NCBI GenBank assembly: GCA_019022495.1
Contig: JAFEKR010000002.1
Span: forward strand, 2,604,001 to 2,668,000
Source: Epichloe hybrida
Lineage: Eukaryota; Ascomycota; Sordariomycetes; Hypocreales; Clavicipitaceae
Reading direction: 5' to 3'
DNA length: 64,000 bases
Shown here in pieces: positions 26,319-35,165 of this stretch. Positions within the stretch are counted from its first letter, which is position 1. Every line of letters starts with the position of its first letter. The position numbers were made by a program, and so were the translations under genes. The notes under the pieces were generated by a model. It was not told the DNA's origin, ran no database searches, and saw only the letters and a list, made by a program, of their open reading frames with translations.

Positions 26319-26570
26319 TATATAAGATTAAACCTTTAGGCAAAGGATAAGGTTAGAAGATTTATATTAATAATCTAAAGATATATATCTTACGCTAGGA
26401 AAGACTATAACCTCTAAGACTAAACACATAGGATATAGCTAATTAGAATTTAAAGAAAGGGATATAAAATTAGTAAGGGATAGAGAATAATAATTAAGAA
26501 GGTAAATAGCTTATAGTGTTTTAGAAGAATTATAGTGTTATAGTTAACACTATCTCAAAATAGGCTAGCC

Positions 26571-26686
26571 TATTAAGGTAGGTAATAGCTTACGTAATAG
26601 TTAAACATAATTATATAGGGCTTAGCTAGACTATAGACTGAAGGAATACAACGATCATTATCCCGATCATTTTTGGTACCACTTCA
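26571..26686 (+). repeat. 3' LTR of the outer Gypsy-type element (116 bp)
   Basis: Direct repeat of 1695-1810. The left end is mutated (tattaagg for tgttgagg). The right end is intact (gatcattatcccgatcattt ... ccacttca). TSD ggcc follows at 26687-26690. Confidence 0.8.
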
Positions 26687-26690
26687 GGCC

Positions 26691-26985
26691 ACAGAGAATT
26701 ACTAAGAGCTAGAGAGAGCGCAAGCTAGAGAGCAGAGGAACTAGGGTCTCTGGAGAGCAAACGGAGGGCATAGGGGATAAGAGGGCACTAGGGAGCTTAC
26801 AGAGCATAAGCATAAGCAAAATAAAGCTCTCTGAAACCCCCTAGATAGGAGAGGCTAAAGATGTCCGAATTCACTATATACTATAGAAAAGGGGGGAAGA
26901 ATAAGGACTAGAGTGAGATACTAGGTCTTGTAGCTACTACCTTACTACATAGAAACTTTCTAGTGGCGCCCCGTAACCCCTTTGG
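26691..26985 (+). mobile_element. Probable right part of the old LTR with a primer-binding-site-like sequence
   Basis: Continuation of 1343-1694 beyond the outer element's target duplication. It is purine-rich, with little RIP. At 26964-26980 it carries TGGCGCCCCGTAACCCC, which resembles a retroelement primer-binding site. Typical gene-space sequence begins near 26990. It occupies the position of the promoter of the oxidoreductase gene at 27103. Confidence 0.4.
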
Positions 26986-27102
26986 TTTCTAGCCGGCGTA
27001 ATGAATACAACTAACCAACCAACCATTCATGCCTTGTACCGCACCACCATCTCATTGCATCATCGTCATTACAATCGTTCCGCGAAAGGTGAAAAGTCCA
27101 TC

Positions 27103-28757
27103 ATGGGTAGCGTCATCTCCACCATCCGCGACACGCTCAATGCCGCCCGCGATGTCATGGTGGTCCTCTCATCCCTCAGCACCAAGTACAAGGCGCTCAG
27201 GGAACGAATCGCCTCCGCGCCAGGCCTTCCTGTCCCCGAGCCGACAAGTTCGTACTGGCTGGATGATCCTCCGTTCCCGGACCTCGTCGACATGCAAAAC
27301 GACGTGCCTGCCGCGGCGGACGTGGTCGTCATCGGCAGTGGAATCACGGCCGCTGCCTCGGCCAGGGCCATTCTCGAGCTGACGGCGCACCTGGCTGCGC
27401 CGCCGACGGTCGTCGTTCTCGAGGCGAGGCAGGTGTGCGGCGGTGCTACGGGCCGCAATGGCGGGCACATCAAGACGGCGCCGTATGAAGTGTATGGCAT
27501 GATGAAGAAGAGGATTGGGAAGGAGAGGGCGCTGGAGGTGGTGAGGTTCCAGATGAGGCATCTGGGGGTGTTGCTGGAGCTGGGTGATGAATTCCCGCTT
27601 GGGGAGGTGAGGGAGGTTGAGACGGTGGACTTGTTTCTCGGTGAGGGACTGTATAGGAAGGCGGTTGGGGAGGTGGAGGAGCTGAAGGGGTTGATTGGGG
27701 GTGAATTCGAGGCAAAGGTTTGCGAGGGGGCTGAGGCGAGGAAGATGGTATGTTTTGTGGCGCTCTCCATGTTTCAACAAGTTGCTGATGGTTTTTTTTT
27801 TTTTTTTTTTTTTGGTTTCTTCTTGGCCAGTTTGATGTGAATGAGCATGTCAAAGGTGCCATCTCTTACAAGGCTGGTGCGTTGTGGCCGTATCGTCTCG
27901 TAACGAGCGTGTGGGACGACTTGATCAGGTCGTTTCCTAATCTATCCATCACCACCCACGCGGCTGTCGAAAGCGTGACTCCTTCGTCATCGGATTCTCA
28001 CCCCTTTGAGGTCAAGTCTGTCAGGGGGACGGTGCAGGCAAGTCACGTCCTCCACGCCACAAACGGCTTTGCCACGCAACTCTTGCCACCGTCTTTCAGA
28101 AGCAGCTTGACTGGGGCACTGGCCCACATGTCTGCTCAGAAGCCGGGAGACAAGTTCCCCAAGTACGGCGGCGGCCGGTCATGGTCCGTCATGTCTGAGC
28201 CTGCTGGGCTCGAGTACATCACTCAGCGACCGGGGCAGGATGGAAGAGGCGACTTGATGATCGGAGGGGGCTTCCTCAGGAGCAAGGACCAGGGCCTTGA
28301 CCAATTCGGCGTTTGGGATGACGGCAGAGTCGACGCGCTTCCGCTGATGCACATACGAGGGTGTATGCAGACCGTGTTTGAACCGAACTGGGGCATGGGA
28401 GGGGGCATGTTGAAAGCTTGGACGGGGATTCTGGGCTTCACGGGCGACTTCATGCCCTTGGTGGGGAGAGTCCAGGACCGGCAGAGAGGGAACCCGGGTG
28501 TTGGAGATCGAGACGGTGACTTGGCAGCGCCGGTAGAGTGGGTAGCCCCTGGGTACTGTGGCGAGGGAATGGTATGGGCTTGGTTATGTGGCACTGCGAT
28601 TGGCGTCATGATTGCCGGGAGAGAGGACGAGGCATTGGATGAGGTTGTTGGGAGACCAGGCGGCAAGCTGGCTGAGTGGTTCCCGAGGGAGCTGGGCTTG
28701 GATAGTGGGAGATTGCAGAGGGCGGATTTGAAGCATTTGGCGAGGGAATTGGCTTAG
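27103..28757 (+). CDS. FAD-dependent oxidoreductase, DAO family (523 aa, one intron)
   Basis: Predicted to be a flavoprotein of the D-amino-acid oxidase/glycine oxidase superfamily; the substrate cannot be read from sequence. Exon 1 is 27103-27747, the intron is 27748-27830 (GTATGT...CCAG, 83 nt with a 22-nt T run), and exon 2 is 27831-28757. The dinucleotide-binding fold is clear: VVVIGSGITAAASARAIL around residues 75-92, then VVVLEARQVCGGATGRNGGH, the conserved FAD-contacting segment. The C-terminal block GFTGDFMPLVGRV and GYCGEGMVWAW fits the second FAD-binding motif of the family. ATG 27103 (MGSVISTIRDTL) is preferred over the in-frame ATG 27001, since the intervening 34 residues are low-complexity. 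Its upstream DNA is transposon-derived to within about 115 bp of the start codon. No stop or frameshift is seen. Confidence 0.85.
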
Positions 28758-29107
28758 TCTTGGCTTGTCTTCGCTTTTCCGTGAAGTCTTCATCCATACT
28801 TCTAGCATTGGCCTTTGTTCTTGCACGGGGTGGCAACGTGGCTGGGCTCGACGAAAAGTGAAGCCAAGGTGAGGCGGTCATTATTATGATGGCTTGTCCA
28901 CCACGCGCGCTTCCAACATCGGACAGACACCCTCCGCTCATCTGCTTCCATGAAGCTGGATACCGGGCAAAGTTCTTTGCTCCCGACCATCCGAAACACC
29001 TCGGTTATTTCCATCGAACATTGCCGGGGGCATGAGCACCCATTCGCGTATAGAGTCATGGCGTCACTCCGTCCCCAGCCAACTCGAGAGAGAAGACCCC
29101 TTCGAAA
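28758..29107. other. Intergenic, no gene seen
   Basis: About 350 bp between the oxidoreductase stop and the Rho-like pseudogene. Short open frames on both strands here have no codon bias or motif support. Confidence 0.5.
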
Positions 29108-30406
29108 ATGATGGGTTTCAAGCACGTTGCTCAACCAGACTTGTACTGTTACCCTCTTGTCGGCCCACGCACAAGGTGGCATCTAACTCGGGTCCAGACA
29201 TTCCGAGAGGACGACCACCAAGCTGCGCCGAAGAAGTCTTCACGCTTAGCTTTACTCCGATCCAGAATTGCTTCGTTTCGAAAATCACGGAATGCTAGTC
29301 TAGATATCGCTACTCCACCTGCTCATTCTCAAGAGACACGCTCGGTGTTTGCTCCGACGGCTCATCATCTTGAAAACCAGTTTTCCTCTGCGCCGGTTAT
29401 GCTTGACAAACGGAGCGGACAAACTCTCTTCAAGAACATATTCAGTCGGAAAAGAGAGCGGAGTCCGACACCGCCTCCATTGTCGATACAGGAACCTCTG
29501 AAACTCAAGTTCTTGTTCGTGGGAGATCACGCCTCAGGACAGACGGCATTGTTATAGTACGTGATTCCGGGTGTCCCTTCGGTCCCGTGTACAAGATCTG
29601 ATTTGGATTCCTTCTCCATCAGCCGCACTACATTTGGCTACTTCCCCGATGTAAGCCAACCCCACGAATACTCCCCGTCGGGCGCTTGTTAAAGATCCGC
29701 TTCAGACAGCAGCTATTCCGAAAACACCCTTTGAAACGTACACGCTCGACAAACCTCACTTGCCCGCGCAGATTGAGCTCTAGGATACCTCTGGCGCCGG
29801 AGATCTGAACATAGTTTCTCGACTCTCGTACATGGTCTGGGATGCGGTATTCTTGTGCTTTGATGTCAAAGAGAGGATGGGTCTGCTCAAGGTCCTGAGC
29901 TGGGTATGTGATGTCCTGTCCTGTGTGCAGGCTTCGAGTTGCGGTTGCTGACTTGGACAATGACGGCGGAACAAAAGTGGCAGCACGCTGTGGACACAGA
30001 TTTCTGTGCCAACTCGGAGCCATTGATTTATCTGCTAGGGCTGAAGAAGGATTTGAGAATGGAGTGTTCCTTTGAGGACCACAGATTGGCCATGGGGACG
30101 GGATTGACTCTGGGGTTGCCGAGCTGTTGCGTCAATCCGAGGGATGTATGTTTCCAGTTCTAGGTTTCGTCAGTTCTGTCCGAATGGCCAGCGGTGACTT
30201 TTACTGACGTTTGCTAGGCGGATTGGCATGCGAGGCGGATTGGGGCCGAACGATTCACTGAATGTTCAGCGCTGACGGGGGATGGGGTTGAGACTCTGCT
30301 TGAAGAGGCGGGCGGGGAGGCGGAATCTTGGAAGCGAAGGGGGGAAGGTGATGGAGAGGGCCGTGAGGCGACGATTGGCGTGATGTGGGCTGCTGGTCAT
30401 CTTTGA
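29108..30406 (+). pseudogene. Rho-like small GTPase with defective nucleotide-binding motifs and an in-frame TAG
   Basis: Five exons join in one frame: 29108-29556, 29623-29650, 29706-29903, 29984-30145 and 30218-30406, with introns of 66, 55, 80 and 72 nt and good GT-AG ends. The Rho/Ras G-box order is visible: G1 as GDHASGQT, switch I around RTTFGYFPD..TPFETY, G3 as DTSGAGD, SYMVWDAVFLCFDV, then LLGLKKDLR (G4-like) and ECSALTGDGVETL (G5). Three defects stand out. The P-loop Lys is Gln, the switch II Gln is Ala, and codon 29781-29783, where the family has Trp before DTAG, is TAG. A roughly 130-residue basic, Ser-rich N-terminal extension precedes the domain; its start codon is uncertain. It could be a pseudogene or a pseudo-GTPase with a sequencing error at the stop. 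Confidence 0.65.
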
Positions 30407-30786
30407 CGTCCAACATTGAGAGTGTGTGTGGTGTTGCCAACACGATGGTCATGGACTAGCAACGTGAGAAATCAAGAAGTACTTGACTTGAATTGTGTGG
30501 TCGGTGATACTTTGCTCGCGGTGTGTCCCAGGAGGTTTTGGTCCTACCCGGAAGTGGCAGGCGAGTCGGAGGCGACCCGCCTCGGATATCTGTCCTACCA
30601 GAAGTTGCTCTTCTAGCACAAACATGTTCATCGACTTGCTCCTGATTCACAGTGGAAACTACTTGCTACGCAAATACGCAAAACATCTGGCTCCGTTCAC
30701 CCCAGAGCGTCAAACTCGTTTTCGTGTTCCCTTGACCGACATGCCCGTGCTGGGAAGTTCCTCATAGTCATCAGACCTCCTGGCTG
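30407..30786. other. Intergenic, promoter side of ALG14
   Basis: 380 bp with no supportable gene. Several overlapping short frames exist on both strands but none has family-like sequence. Confidence 0.5.
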
Positions 30787-31728
30787 ATGTCGCTCACTTT
30801 AGCCATGGCGAGAATGATCACCTCTGGTGCACTGGTGGCCGGCATACTCGCGGTAGCAGCATTCATCGGCGCCTTTGTACTCGTGGTTACCCATTTCGTC
30901 CAGTCATGGACCAGCGTCATTCTCACCATCACTGCTGGCCTCATCAGCATCAGCATCTATGTGACGGTAGGATTGTCTCATCTCCAGCATGCCGAAGGGG
31001 TCCAGTCCTGACACGTTGGGAATCAGGCGCGACATATTCAATTGACGCAGAGCAGACGCTCAATAACCTGGCCAAGTCCAATACTCAGTTCCAAGAATGC
31101 TAGCTCTTCTGAGCCCACGAAAGAGTACTACCTCTTCGTACTGGGTTCAGGCGGACACACCAAAGAGATGCTCATGATGATGGACGACGGCACGCGAGAC
31201 TTTGGCAACACGCATCGTCGGTACTTGATCTCCAGCGGAGACAAAATGTCAGAGAACCATCTTGGAGACTATGAAGATGAGCTGAAGGAGTCGTCCTCAG
31301 CACCTGGTACATACGATAAATGCATAGTCACGCGCGCCCGTCGTGTTCACCAGCCCCTGTGGTCTACCCCCTGGACAGGCCTGTTGAGCATCCTCGACAT
31401 CTTCCCTGTTCTGCTTTCTCCACCGGAAACAGAGATCGGAAAAACTTTGAGATACCCCGGGGTGATATTTTCCAATGGCCCCGCCACGGGCTTCTTTGTC
31501 GCTTTGGCGGTGCATGTGCTGAAGCTGCTTGGCATCGTGCCGGATGACAAGATGAAATTCGTGTACATTGAGTCGTGGGCGAGAATCGCAACGCTCAGCT
31601 TGACAGGCAAGTTGTTGTACTGTACTGGCATGGCGGATGCTTTTTACGTGCAGCATGAGGAGGTAGCCACCAAGTACGGGCTTGTCAATGCAGGTGAGAT
31701 GGTTTTCAACGCGCGGCGGTTAGATTAG
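30787..31728 (+). CDS. ALG14: UDP-GlcNAc transferase subunit ALG14 (285 aa, one intron)
   Basis: ALG14 is the membrane anchor that recruits catalytic ALG13 to the cytosolic face of the ER. Together they add the second GlcNAc to dolichol-PP-GlcNAc in N-glycan assembly. Exon 1 is 30787-30966, the intron is 30967-31050 (GTAGGA...GCAG, phase 0) and exon 2 is 31051-31728. Exon 1 encodes two hydrophobic stretches (residues 12-35 and 42-60), consistent with the membrane anchor. Exon 2 opens with the family hallmark YLFVLGSGGHTKEML, then YLISSGDKMSE, FSNGPATGFFVALAVHVLKLLGI, FVYIESWARIATLSLTGKLLY and ADAFYVQHEE, all typical of ALG14. Length is within the fungal range. The last 10 residues (FNARRLD end) are less typical, so a 3' intron cannot be excluded. 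Confidence 0.9.
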
Positions 31729-31818
31729 GTCGACATCATCATGTTGAGACGATCAAGCACACATGATGAACATGGTATATACACTCCAATCTTGTTGGGG
31801 GCTTTATTTAAATATGCT

Positions 31819-32627
31819 TCATGCCACTGCCGCAACTGGCGTGTAGTCCCCCCCCTCCTCCTCCTCTGCACCAAACGTCTCGATTTCCGAATTCGACATC
31901 GCCTCTCTACTCGCCGTCTCTTTGCCGGCCCAAATCTTCCAGTTTTCGAATTCCTGGTCCTCAAGTTGCATGCCCACGTCAAGCCGCGACTTGCCAAAGT
32001 ACGCCCCTACGTGTTTTGCTTCCTCGACAGCGACTCTCTTTTCGATTTCTTCTTCCTGGCGCAGTCTGTAGAATTCTCGGCGCGCCGTGTCGTACGCCTT
32101 GCGTTTGCTCATCTTTTCGGTCTGCATGAGGTATAACTGCCGTTGCACAACGCTGTTGCATCATACAAAGTCAGTTGTGTTTCCCGTTTGCCAGTCACAC
32201 CTGTGTCGACAGCGGCTGGATGCGTCAATTTAGGCGTGGCCACTCACCATTCACCCGTCAGAGGGACACCCGGCAGTCGGACTCCCTTGCTCCAGTCGTA
32301 ATGCTGATAATCCTTTCCGTCCAGCTCGAGAATGACGCGCGGCCGGGCCAGCTCCCATGGGTGGTCTTTGTAGAAGCTTGTTCGCAGAGCGTCTTCGGGG
32401 TAGCTGATGCTCTGGGGGCGGTAGAGCTTCTTTGGCTTCTTGGCTTTCGGGTCGGGCATTCGGTGTCGCGGGGTGACTGTGCGAACGAGCGATTCGGCGG
32501 GGGGCACGGAGTTCATCACTTGGTACCATGGCGGCTGGGCGACGGGGTGGCCGGAGAGCATCTGGTGGTTGAGCTCCTGGGAGACGGCTTGGAAGACCCG
32601 GGCGGGTCGTATTTGTCGGCCTCCCAT
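31819..32627 (-). CDS. RSM25: Mitochondrial small-subunit ribosomal protein mS23 / Rsm25 (237 aa, one intron)
   Basis: Component of the 37S subunit of the mitochondrial ribosome. On the minus strand, exon 1 is 32627-32248, the intron is 32247-32153 (GTGAGT...ACAG) and exon 2 is 32152-31819. The N-terminus [20 protein letters not shown], then [19 protein letters not shown], is characteristic of the fungal Rsm25 family. The splice recreates [12 protein letters not shown], matching the conserved GECVV.RQL segment. The C-terminal half is a charged helix ([20 protein letters not shown]) with a family-like end. It is transcribed divergently from the PPR gene across a 397-bp interval and converges on ALG14, with about 90 bp between the stop codons. 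Confidence 0.88.
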
Positions 32628-33024
32628 GATGGATTGTTCCGTCCTGTGGCGGAGGGTAGGTGAGGTCGGTGTTGCTGTGGAATTCTGGTCAAGTGTAGGT
32701 TCGACGGATTGCCACGAGTCACGACTTCACGACTTGTCGCATGCCTCCGGAGGTTGGAGGCTCGAGGTGGAAATTTTGGGAGCCGGCGAATCGTATGGCC
32801 GGCATTGGATGGCAAGGCACAGGGGGGGAGGTCCGTCCGGCCGGTGTGTGACAATGGAGCAAAAGAAGGCCCAGATATTTATTTTAGTAGAGCTAGCCAT
32901 GCTAGCCCACGCCAAAATTCAGAGTCCCACCATTAAATCATCCGTCACGTCCGTCACGTCCGTCACCTCATCCGCCGCTCTTGACTGTAGCTTGCGAGGA
33001 GCATGCCATCATGAGGAAGAGCCC
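32628..33024. promoter_or_regulatory. Bidirectional promoter between RSM25 and the PPR gene
   Basis: 397 bp separate two divergent genes for mitochondrial proteins. A perfect 9-bp tandem, tccgtcacg, is repeated three times near 32941-32966, giving three CGTCA (TGACG on the other strand) cores at 32943, 32952 and 32961. TGACG is the half-site bound by ATF/CREB-type bZIP factors. The open frame that crosses this interval in the PPR frame is taken as chance. Confidence 0.45.
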
Positions 33025-34800
33025 ATGAAAATATCCAAAGTGGATGGCTCTGTCTGTGGTGCGGTTCTCCACCGCCCGGCAGCAAGTCTGAGAACCGCCC
33101 ATATAGCAAGGACAAGCTTCTGCAGAGCCGCCGCGACAGAGACATCTAGACCTGGGCCACGAATGAACGGACACGGCTCTTGCCCGAGAAGCTCAAAGTG
33201 GATATCTTCGACCTTCATGCCGACCAAGGAGATTCCTCGCCCGCCTCCGCCAGCGCAACAACGATCGAGACGTCAATGCTACAGCACCGCAAGCGAGGCG
33301 GCGTCTTCGGCCTCCTCGGGGAGTTTGCCGCACTCGCGACTGCTCTCGGGGGATCAGAACAGGCACCAGCTCATGCCCCTTGTTGGACAGCGCGGAGAGG
33401 GAACGGTTCAAGAGCACTTCGACTTTCATCGAGATCCTTACCGAAGGGGATACGCTCAGCCAGACGGGCCCAATTTACAAGTCTCGGATAGGAAGAATGA
33501 TGTCGAATACCCCAAGAGGGAAGAAACCTTTAAGATCAGCGAAGAGTTGCGAGAGCATATAGCAAGACTCTGCTCTGCCATTGGGCAGCGAATACGACAT
33601 CCGAACCGGATTACGCTCGAATCAATCTATAAACTATATTGTCAACTCCCCGAACCGCGCATGCTGTACTTCACGTGGCAGTGGCGGAGCCGATTGTTAA
33701 AAGTAATGGGGACGCCGCCCAAACGAGACGTTGGATCCATGCTGCGCTATTTCGCCTTGGTTGCGGATGTGAAGAACGCGGGACTCACATTGCGCCGAAC
33801 ACAGTGGAACTTTGCGCTGGCCTTTGCGACTAAATATGCCACACGGACGACCACGCAAGAAATGGAGTCTGCTCTGCGACTGTGGAGGGAAATGGAGAAG
33901 GAAGCCCACGTTCCGGGAAACGAAGTCACTTTCAATATACTCTTTGACGCGGCGGCCAAGTCGGGCAATTTTACACTCGCGGACATGATCTACAAGGAGA
34001 TGGAAAATCGGGGCATCCAATTCAACCGGTTCCACCACGTGAGCTTGATTCATTACTTCGGTCTGCGCCTCGACTCTGGCGGCATTCGAGCTGCCTACAG
34101 AGAAATGGTCGATTCGGGAGAAATGATTGACACCGTCGTCTTGAACTGTGTCATATCTGGACTTTTGCGGTGCGGGGAGGAGGAGGCCGCCGAGGAGACC
34201 TACCAGCAAATGAGGAATGCCCATGCACTGGCATCCGATATGCCTCAGAGAGACTACACGATGAAAAAGGTCGTCACGAAGGTGTTGATCATGTTTTCGA
34301 AAGTTGGCAAGCAACACCCTCAGCTAAAAGAGTCACTGCAGACAAATATTCAGCTGGCTCCCGACTTGCATACATACAAACTCTTGATTCAGCATCACGC
34401 CATCAAGGTCGGCAATCTTGCCAAGGTCGCCCAGTTTCTGGACGAGATGAAGCGTCTCAAAGTCTTTGTACATCCTACGCTGTTCCTTGCGTTGTTCAAA
34501 GGATTCCACCAGCATGGTGGTTTCCCAGGCTCTGACTGGAGCGGGCAGCGACTGAGCGGTGTCTTGACTGCGCTGTACCAAGCCAAGGATACCAACGGTG
34601 ATGCCTTCAAGATCGAATCGTGGCTTGTCGTCTGGGCATTGCGAGCAGTCAAGAAATGTTCGTCGAATGACGCCGTTTTGGAGACCTTTGATGCCATGTC
34701 CGAGCGGTGGGACCTCGAGGGTGAACGCCTGCAATTCATACATGCCATACTCGAAAACATATTGCAGGATAAAGATATGAAGTTATCAATGGCGAGATGA
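33025..34800 (+). CDS. Pentatricopeptide repeat (PPR) protein, probably mitochondrial (591 aa)
   Basis: PPR proteins bind organellar RNA and act in its processing, stability or translation; the target here is unknown. The frame is open much further upstream, but ATG 33025 (MKISKVDGSVCGAV) gives an Arg/Ser-rich, acid-poor N-terminus resembling a mitochondrial presequence and keeps the gene clear of the divergent RSM25. A low-complexity linker (PRPPPPAQQRSRRQ, Ser/Ala run) precedes helical repeats from about residue 175. Typical PPR units include NEVTFNILFDAAAKSGNFTL followed by ADMIYKEMENRGIQFN, then AAYREMVDSGEMIDTVVLNC, and later DLHTYKLLIQHHAIKVGNLA and AQFLDEMKRLKVFVHPTLFL. No intron is needed. 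The adjacent divergent mitoribosomal gene supports a mitochondrial role. Confidence 0.83.
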   Translation: MKISKVDGSVCGAVLHRPAASLRTAHIARTSFCRAAATETSRPGPRMNGHGSCPRSSKWISSTFMPTKEIPRPPPPAQQRSRRQCYSTASEAASSASSGSLPHSRLLSGDQNRHQLMPLVGQRGEGTVQEHFDFHRDPYRRGYAQPDGPNLQVSDRKNDVEYPKREETFKISEELREHIARLCSAIGQRIRHPNRITLESIYKLYCQLPEPRMLYFTWQWRSRLLKVMGTPPKRDVGSMLRYFALVADVKNAGLTLRRTQWNFALAFATKYATRTTTQEMESALRLWREMEKEAHVPGNEVTFNILFDAAAKSGNFTLADMIYKEMENRGIQFNRFHHVSLIHYFGLRLDSGGIRAAYREMVDSGEMIDTVVLNCVISGLLRCGEEEAAEETYQQMRNAHALASDMPQRDYTMKKVVTKVLIMFSKVGKQHPQLKESLQTNIQLAPDLHTYKLLIQHHAIKVGNLAKVAQFLDEMKRLKVFVHPTLFLALFKGFHQHGGFPGSDWSGQRLSGVLTALYQAKDTNGDAFKIESWLVVWALRAVKKCSSNDAVLETFDAMSERWDLEGERLQFIHAILENILQDKDMKLSMAR

Positions 34801-35165
34801 TGCGTCTCAGGAGGGCGGTGATGCACATATTGGCTTTCTTTGGGCCATTGGCCAAGCCGGGGGCCTAGCGCATTGTACATATAGATACCAGATGATACGG
34901 AGTAAATACCCCTATGGAGTGGAATATGTGTAAAATTGGAACACACAATCAAACTCATGTTGGGCAACTCGGAAGACAGAGTGACATGGCACAGCGGTGG
35001 CCGTCGGTTCAAAGCGTCAGACTTGAGGCATATTGAAATTTAATTTGTATACAGTAGTTTCGACTGAGCTAGCGTCTATAACATGATCGCCATAATGATT
35101 GCTCAATTACCCCTCTCTGATATCTCCGCAGCCAAAGGAAAGAATCGTGATTCCTGTTCCCAAAC
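34801..35165. other. Convergent intergenic region (PPR / COX8)
   Basis: 365 bp between two 3' ends. It contains one TACGGAGTA motif (34896-34904). No gene is seen. Confidence 0.5.
34896..34904 (+). promoter_or_regulatory. TACGGAGTA motif (one of seven in the window)
   Basis: Exact copies, counting both strands, lie at 1239, 34896, 39799, 40893 (as TACTCCGTA), 43069, 57211 and 57916 (as TACTCCGTA). All are in intergenic DNA, and none is in a CDS or in the transposon island. The role is unknown. Confidence 0.5.

Larger units (their letters stand above)
1695..26686 (+). mobile_element. Outer Ty3/Gypsy-type LTR retrotransposon, RIP-degraded, host of four nested insertions
   Basis: Two 116-bp direct repeats (1695-1810 and 26571-26686) begin TGTTGAGG and end CACTTCA, allowing for C-to-T and G-to-A changes. 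They are flanked by the same 4 bp, ggcc (1691-1694 and 26687-26690). A tRNA-binding-like TGGTAATAAG follows the left LTR. After removing the nested Copia, chromovirus, hAT MITE and fold-back LTR, about 9.3 kb remains. It holds a gag-like region near 3.9-4.7 kb, a reverse transcriptase near 22.8-23.5 kb and an integrase core near 24.6-25.4 kb, which is Gypsy order. Every domain is broken by many TAG/TAA codons. C is nearly absent before A or G, the mark of heavy RIP. Confidence 0.8.

Noticed and set aside
1695..26686. Centromere or telomere-proximal block
   Set aside because: The AT-rich block is fully explained by identifiable nested retroelements with exact TSDs. No telomeric repeat or centromere-specific array is seen.
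29651..29783. A longer intron ending at the TAG of the Rho-like gene, which would remove the stop in frame
   Set aside because: It would delete the conserved strand (TPFETY to IEL) between switch I and DTSG. The shorter intron 29651-29705 keeps the family sequence.
32440..33024. Extended N-terminus of the PPR protein (195 extra codons)
   Set aside because: It would overlap the 5' end of the divergent RSM25 gene and encodes no presequence or repeat. ATG 33025 gives a plausible mitochondrial N-terminus.
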